Origin: Schistocephalus solidus
Lineage: Eukaryota > Platyhelminthes > Cestoda > Diphyllobothriidea > Diphyllobothriidae
Direction of reading: 5' to 3'
Length of the DNA stretch: 64,000 nucleotides
NCBI GenBank assembly: GCA_017591395.1
Contig: WEDG01003279.1
Span: forward strand, 124,001-188,000
Below the pieces are notes generated by a model. The model had not been told where the DNA came from. It was given only the letters and a program-made list of their open reading frames with translations, and did not search any database. Shown here in pieces: positions 59,126 to 64,000 of the stretch. Position numbers and translations under genes: made by a program. Each line of letters opens with the position of its first letter. Within the stretch, counting starts at the first letter, position 1.

Positions 59126-62100
59126 CTTTCCAGGCATCTCTCATGGAGACTGAAAAGAATTTGATCGAAGTGCCGTACTGGATTCTGTGTTTAAACATCG
59201 CGCATTCCAACACACATGCAGGGGTCGAAGCGTCCAGAGAGAAGCGTGGCAACAGAACAACAGACAGTGGTTAGAGAGAGGTTAGGAGCCAATCCAACGC
59301 AGTAATGACATGAACATAGTGCTAACCAACCACAAAACTCACTGACTCCGTCTCATCCTCTGACATCAGTCGCCGTTTTTAGTGATGCTGGCGCACGGAA
59401 AGGAAAACAAACATCTGGTCTAGTGTTACCTTGTCAGCCACGTGAGTTATGAACACTCACGGAAGGGGACGGTGAGTCGCCTCGAACGACCAGGAGCCCA
59501 TTGCTAGCCGAATATTGCTATAAGAATTCTCAACCCTTGTGTGGTTAGCTGGTATTATTACAACACTAACCCTCAGTGTCCGTGAACGCGGCATCACCGG
59601 GTACATCGCTTCGAACAGCGTGGTCAATCCCGTTTGTGATGCATGCCAGAGCTGTACAAGTAAAACCAGCACCTCTCAATAGTGTTATCCTATGCTGGCC
59701 TCGAGGCCGTTTCGAAGGCGAGGCTTTCTTGCTTCGGCCTGAGGCCAACTGGTAACCCTAGAATAGTGAATTTCCATGGGGGTTATATTTCGGCCTTGCT
59801 TTGCGTCTTGCCGCGAGAAGGGCTGTCCGTTAACCTACCCAAGGTTGGTTTCCGGCGGTTCACAGATGGCGGAGAGATGGAACGAGTCTTCGGTGCAGCG
59901 ATGGCTTTTCGGGTCTGGCACTTTATGCTCACAGTCACGGACCCTTAGTGACTGCAAACAAAGGGCGGGAGAATGGAGGCCTTGTATACCGTCTGGCGAG
60001 AGTAGCGGTGCGATGGGGCGACTGTAAATCGCCGTTCAGCAAGCCTGTTTAGCATCTCTGGCTTGCAGGTCAGAGTTCTTGCGTTTAAGCGCTGAGAGAC
60101 AACCTCCACACAAACACTTTGTCAGGCTGCCGATAAAAGCGATAGAGAGAGTCCCACGCTCACCGAGCTGACTCATCACGCCAAAATCAAAACACGGAGG
60201 ATTCAAGTCTGGTGGCGATCAGACGCGACTCGCACGCCTGCCGGCAACTCGTGCAGGAGCACCGGAGGACGGTCATCCTGGATGAAGGAGGGAGACGCTG
60301 ACTTGTCATATGTGGTGGGTAGTAGCAATCGTAAGTGGCGGGCATCCTACAAATGCCGCGGAATGTGAAACCCTCAGGCAGAATGATGTGCGCTGATCGC
60401 AGGAGCCGTTTGCGTCTGGCGTCTTCGCTCGATCCGTCCGGAAATCGTTTGCCGCCGCTAATCAACGGGCTGCAGGAGGTGCGCATCCGGATTTTACTGG
60501 CAGCATTAAGCATGGACGTGCGGCTGCTGCCCGGTCGAGGAATCGTGCATGTTGCGCACACTTCTTCGTACCGGCCGTCCAAAAGCCAATTGCCTCAGGG
60601 TGCCACCTGACTACTGGTCTCAGTGCGTCCTGAGGCGGTGAGGCTGAATTCGGTCAGCGGGTCCGTCTGCACGGACCGAAGTCAGCAGCTTCCTTCTGTC
60701 GGAACGTCACCCGCAAGCAGCGTGCGGAACCGTTCTCTCAGAGGTACTCTGGGGAACGTGAAGGATACGCTGCGCAGCGATAGGCGCGCGCGCGCGAACA
60801 GGAGACTGAGGCGCGCTACGGCGTGCTGCACATGAGGTGTCAGGTCACTTGGGCGGGTAGAACAGGATGAGGCTGGAGGCGACATGTACTAATGGGAGAG
60901 GGAGACGGCCTTAAAAGCGATACGACACGACCGGCCACCCGACATTTGGGCGATGGCGCCTCGCTGAGGAGGTATAGGGAGCGCGACTCGCAAAATGCGG
61001 TGAATAATGAGAGGCAGCCGAAAGGGTTTCCACTCCATCAGCCTCCCACCACAGTAGCCAGGCGCAAATGAAGGTTCGCCCTTGAGGAGGGATGTGAAAC
61101 AAAATCGCCACGAGCCTGCGCCGCGAGCGCCAGCTACAAATTCAGAAGGATAGCTACGAGATTCTGAGGAGAGACGAGAGCGAGCGAGCAGAGAGAGAGA
61201 GCGCGTATATGTGTATGCTGTGGGTGAGACGGCTTAGGTTGGGTGTGGGAGAGTAATAGTAGGAGACGCAGGAAGAGGAGTACGACGTTTCGCACGTACG
61301 TGTCTGGCGAAAACCCGAAAAACTGCCCACCTGATGCTTGCGCCCGCCTTAGCGTCCGTTTCTGGCGCCAGTGACAATGCAGCTCCTTCGCTGTCAACAC
61401 CACCGTTCGTGGTGGTGCACGGCGACACGCCTCCTCTTCTTCCATCAAGACGCTCAGTCTGCTCTGTTCCATCCCACCTCCTTCATCCCCTGCTGACCTG
61501 CCAGCACGTCATGCAAACTGCATGTACATCGCAGTCTCGCGGCCTGGTCCGGTACAGCGGGCGGTACCTTAACTACGTCGAGTTCCGTATCTGGATCCAT
61601 CGTCAGGACGGGAGGCTGATCTTCAGGGGTGTTGCTATCGGGCCGCGTGCACGATTGCGGCGACAAAGGGCGCACGCCGGCTGCCGACGCCGAACATCGT
61701 CCGCCCACTCCGGCCTATGACCCCATATCGCGCACACGCCCTGAGTCGTGCCCTTTATCGGTGGGGCTGAGCGAGCTCGCAACGACCACTGCCGCCTGTA
61801 CGGCGCCCGCCTTCTCTCGCTGGCACTCCGTCGCCGCCGTTGTCTCTGGCGCCGTGGCATCCGCAGGTAACTCGATGGCGCGGTCCTGCGCCCTGCGCAC
61901 GGTTGTCCCGTAGCGTAAAGCCAGCTCACTGGAGGCCTACGCACGCACGGCGTATAAGGGTCGCTCGCTGAGTTACTGCTACCACCTCAACGCCTGCGCC
62001 TATCTGGCTCGTCTTCACGTCCGTCACCTCTCTGGTCCTGGATAGGTAGCAAAAAGAGACGCAGAGAGCGAGATGGATGCTACCATGAGGCCGGGAGGCA

Positions 62101-62889
62101 GAACAAGAACGTGTCAAGCTGTTCAAGACCACAGAGCCTGACTTTTCAACTGGTCATCTAATGGACAGGACTTAATAGGCAGCCAGCACGCGATAGGTAA
62201 ACTACCAGAAAGGCGATTACCAGCATTCAGTTACGGCTTCAAAAACAGTGTTGAGGCGATTAGAACGGTGGGATCGGTCAGCTTTAAGGTCCGGCCGTGG
62301 CCCGTCGGTGAAAGAGGCCTGGTAGGCGCGTTTGCGGCCTTTCTGCGGGTGGCGAGGAATGCCGAGCTGGTTGGTTAGTCCGTCTCGCTTCACGTTTATC
62401 CCTCGGCGGACGCACGTGGCCACGGTGTTGATGCTTACGCCGGTTGGCTTAAGGGATGCCTGGCTAGGCGTTGACGTTGGCGGGGTTGCGTGTGCGTTGA
62501 GAGGTTTTCGGCTACTTTGTATCTCTAGAGGTTTAAGAGGCCTGGCGTTATCAGTACGCGTCCTTTGTCGTTTACTCTTTAGTGCTGATCTTCGATAAGT
62601 CGGGCTTGGAGCCCAGAGGCTGTTGTGAAATGGTTTTAAAAGAACCCAAAATTTCTCATTTTCTGCTCAAGAGTATCATGTTTTGTCTCCCAGGGTTTCC
62701 TGTACCATCGACTTTCTCGTCATGCGCCATGGTTCAGGGAGGGAATGACTGAGGAGAGTCCGAACATAAATAAATTCTCAAAAGAGTAGCCTGCTGGACA
62801 ATTCCTCTGGAGGTTTCGGCCGGTAGAGTTTTGAACGCGTGGCCGTTTTCGTTGAACTGAGTTTGGTTAGTTCCCTGGGCTTGTGGCAG
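59126..62889. other. GC-richer DNA with many overlapping frames, no gene recognised
   Basis: Several frames of 90-131 aa on both strands (60187-60582 -, 61334-61720 +, 61603-61944 -, 62332-62598 +) overlap each other, which is typical of GC-rich non-coding DNA. The 68-aa minus frame at 62217-62423 is rich in Arg/Lys, but no DNA-binding or transposase motif could be assigned. (GA)-rich tract at 61165-61205. Confidence 0.4.
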
Positions 62890-63060
62890 AAGGAACGTTG
62901 CGACAAAGGGCCAGGGAGACTTGCAATGACGTCGTATCAGCCATCATCAGCCAGCCGCACGGAACCGTGCAGGTGTTGCGTGGCGCATGAGGAGGCACAA
63001 CGGGACGACTGGAGTCCTTGTAACCGATCAATGAGCGCCTGTTTACCATAGTGTTCGCGA
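62890..63060. repeat. Rearranged SINE fragment with inversion junction
   Basis: 62890-62960 is the SINE hammerhead region on minus (GACGTCGTATCAGCCATCAT, CAGCCAGCC). 62985-63055 is the SINE body on plus (GAGGCACAACGGGACGACTG, AACCGATCAATGAGCGCC). Same junction type as at 22.8-23.1 kb. Confidence 0.6.
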
Positions 63061-64000
63061 TGCAGTTGCGTCAGGAGGGAGATTATGTGGTTTTCCTCCC
63101 ATGCATTATCTCGTGTAGCTAACCATACCAATTTCTGACCCTCCGTGGGATTGCTAGCGTTCAGCTTTAAATTTCTATGTCCATCGAAATGCAAGGAATA
63201 TTAGCAAAAGAACCGTGAGACTGGAGTGACCGTTGTTGGTTCATTTGTCATCGTTAGCTACCGTAATTCAACCCCGCGTTTGGATAAGCTTGTATGCAGT
63301 TCTAGCTTTGACAGAAAATGCCCATCGATTTCATTCCCTCACGTTCATCAAAAACCCGATTAGTCGTCTCCTCAAATTCTGTAAATTCTGAGGTGTAAAG
63401 TTATCAAGTGACTCGTAAGTTGACGTGGATTGAAAACACATCCCCGTCTCATTAATCAGCCTTCGATATGCGAGCGCTTTTACCACGACCAATGTAGTCC
63501 ACCATCCAAATCCTGTGAAAGGCAGGAAAATTTCGACGCGATCACTGAACCTTCAACTTCCATCGGCTGGTCGTGATTGGCGTTCACAGGGTCGGCGCCG
63601 GGTTACTGAGCGAGGAATGAGCAGATGGGAGGATTGGATCTGACATTTTCAAAGGCCCGTAGCGCGTTTTCTTGTGTCCTTCCTAGACTCCCTCTGATTG
63701 AGTCGTACATTTACTACGGTCTGTTATGATGCACAAAGAGTCACACTACAAGAATTGATTGGTGGTTCAGAGACAGCTACCCTCTTGTAAAATATTCGGC
63801 ACGCGTATGGTTTCCTACAAGCACTGCATTCTGCTTACCCTAACGCATTTCATCTCTTTGGAAGGATGTCTGCATGCCCACTGAAGAGTATGAGTCCACG
63901 TCGGACGTGTGCGATATAGCCGCAGTGACGCTCTGTGTTAGCGGTACCCGTTTTGGATTGCTCTTTTGATATACTCTCTCTCTCTCTGTCGGACAGCCTT
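63061..64000. other. No recognised gene; (TC)n at the end
   Basis: Unique-looking DNA; a short (TC)n lies at about 63974-63988. Confidence 0.5.

Noticed and set aside
60187..61944. Cluster of 90-130 aa frames on both strands in GC-rich DNA
   Set aside because: They overlap mutually on both strands without any domain, as expected for GC-rich non-coding sequence.
62217..62423. Basic 68-aa frame resembling a helix-turn-helix transposase fragment
   Set aside because: Resemblance is only compositional; no flanking transposase sequence or terminal repeats.

Overview
The window looks like intergenic and intronic DNA from a large, repeat-rich metazoan genome. The best guess is a parasitic flatworm, probably a tapeworm. 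This rests on the mixture seen here: a protocadherin with very large exons, Penelope-like elements (PLEs) carrying GIY-YIG nucleases, an APE-type non-LTR retrotransposon, and tRNA-derived SINEs with a hammerhead ribozyme like the schistosome Sm-alpha repeats. Species assignment is inference. Only one host gene is recognisable, and most long open frames are chance frames in repeats.

Layout. 1-1.6 kb: minus-strand non-LTR endonuclease/RT pseudogene cut by the window edge. 1.8-2.9 kb: composite A/B repeat, reversed. 3.0-4.1 kb: TA-tailed and SINE-like repeats. 4.1-12.8 kb: mostly unique AT-rich DNA. 12.86-13.79 kb: tandem array of three tRNA-SINE units, each with a hammerhead fold. 14.8-17.95 kb: promoter-like paired CCAAT palindrome, then the first large exon of a protocadherin (signal peptide, six cadherin repeats, start of a seventh, splice donor). 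21.2-28.4 kb: 1.33-kb inverted repeat arms around a 4.5-kb spacer. 28.4-37 kb: scattered SINEs and a PLE nuclease relic. 37.2-39.8 kb: broken PLE with ~81-bp inverted terminal repeats. 40.4-48.2 kb: dense nest of TA-tailed repeats, hammerhead elements, SINEs, a second PLE and a 151-bp near-perfect palindrome. 48.6-53.4 kb: third PLE relic and a telomere-like dispersed repeat. 54.8-58.5 kb: the composite A/B array, forward. 58.5-64 kb: GC-richer DNA without recognisable genes.

The main observation is how many independent repeat families carry type I hammerhead ribozyme folds. The tRNA-SINE (S), a 235-nt TA-tailed element (X), a 352-nt TA-tailed element (Z/H), and the terminal repeats of the PLEs all show the CUGANGA...GAAA core or a decayed version. 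In S, X and H, stems I, II and III all pair by inspection, and stem III is an 8-nt perfect palindrome, the arrangement expected for hammerheads that work as dimers. S and X occur as tandem copies, so a read-through transcript could in principle be cut into unit-length RNAs (310 and 235 nt). All pairing was checked by eye; no covariance-model search or expression data was available.
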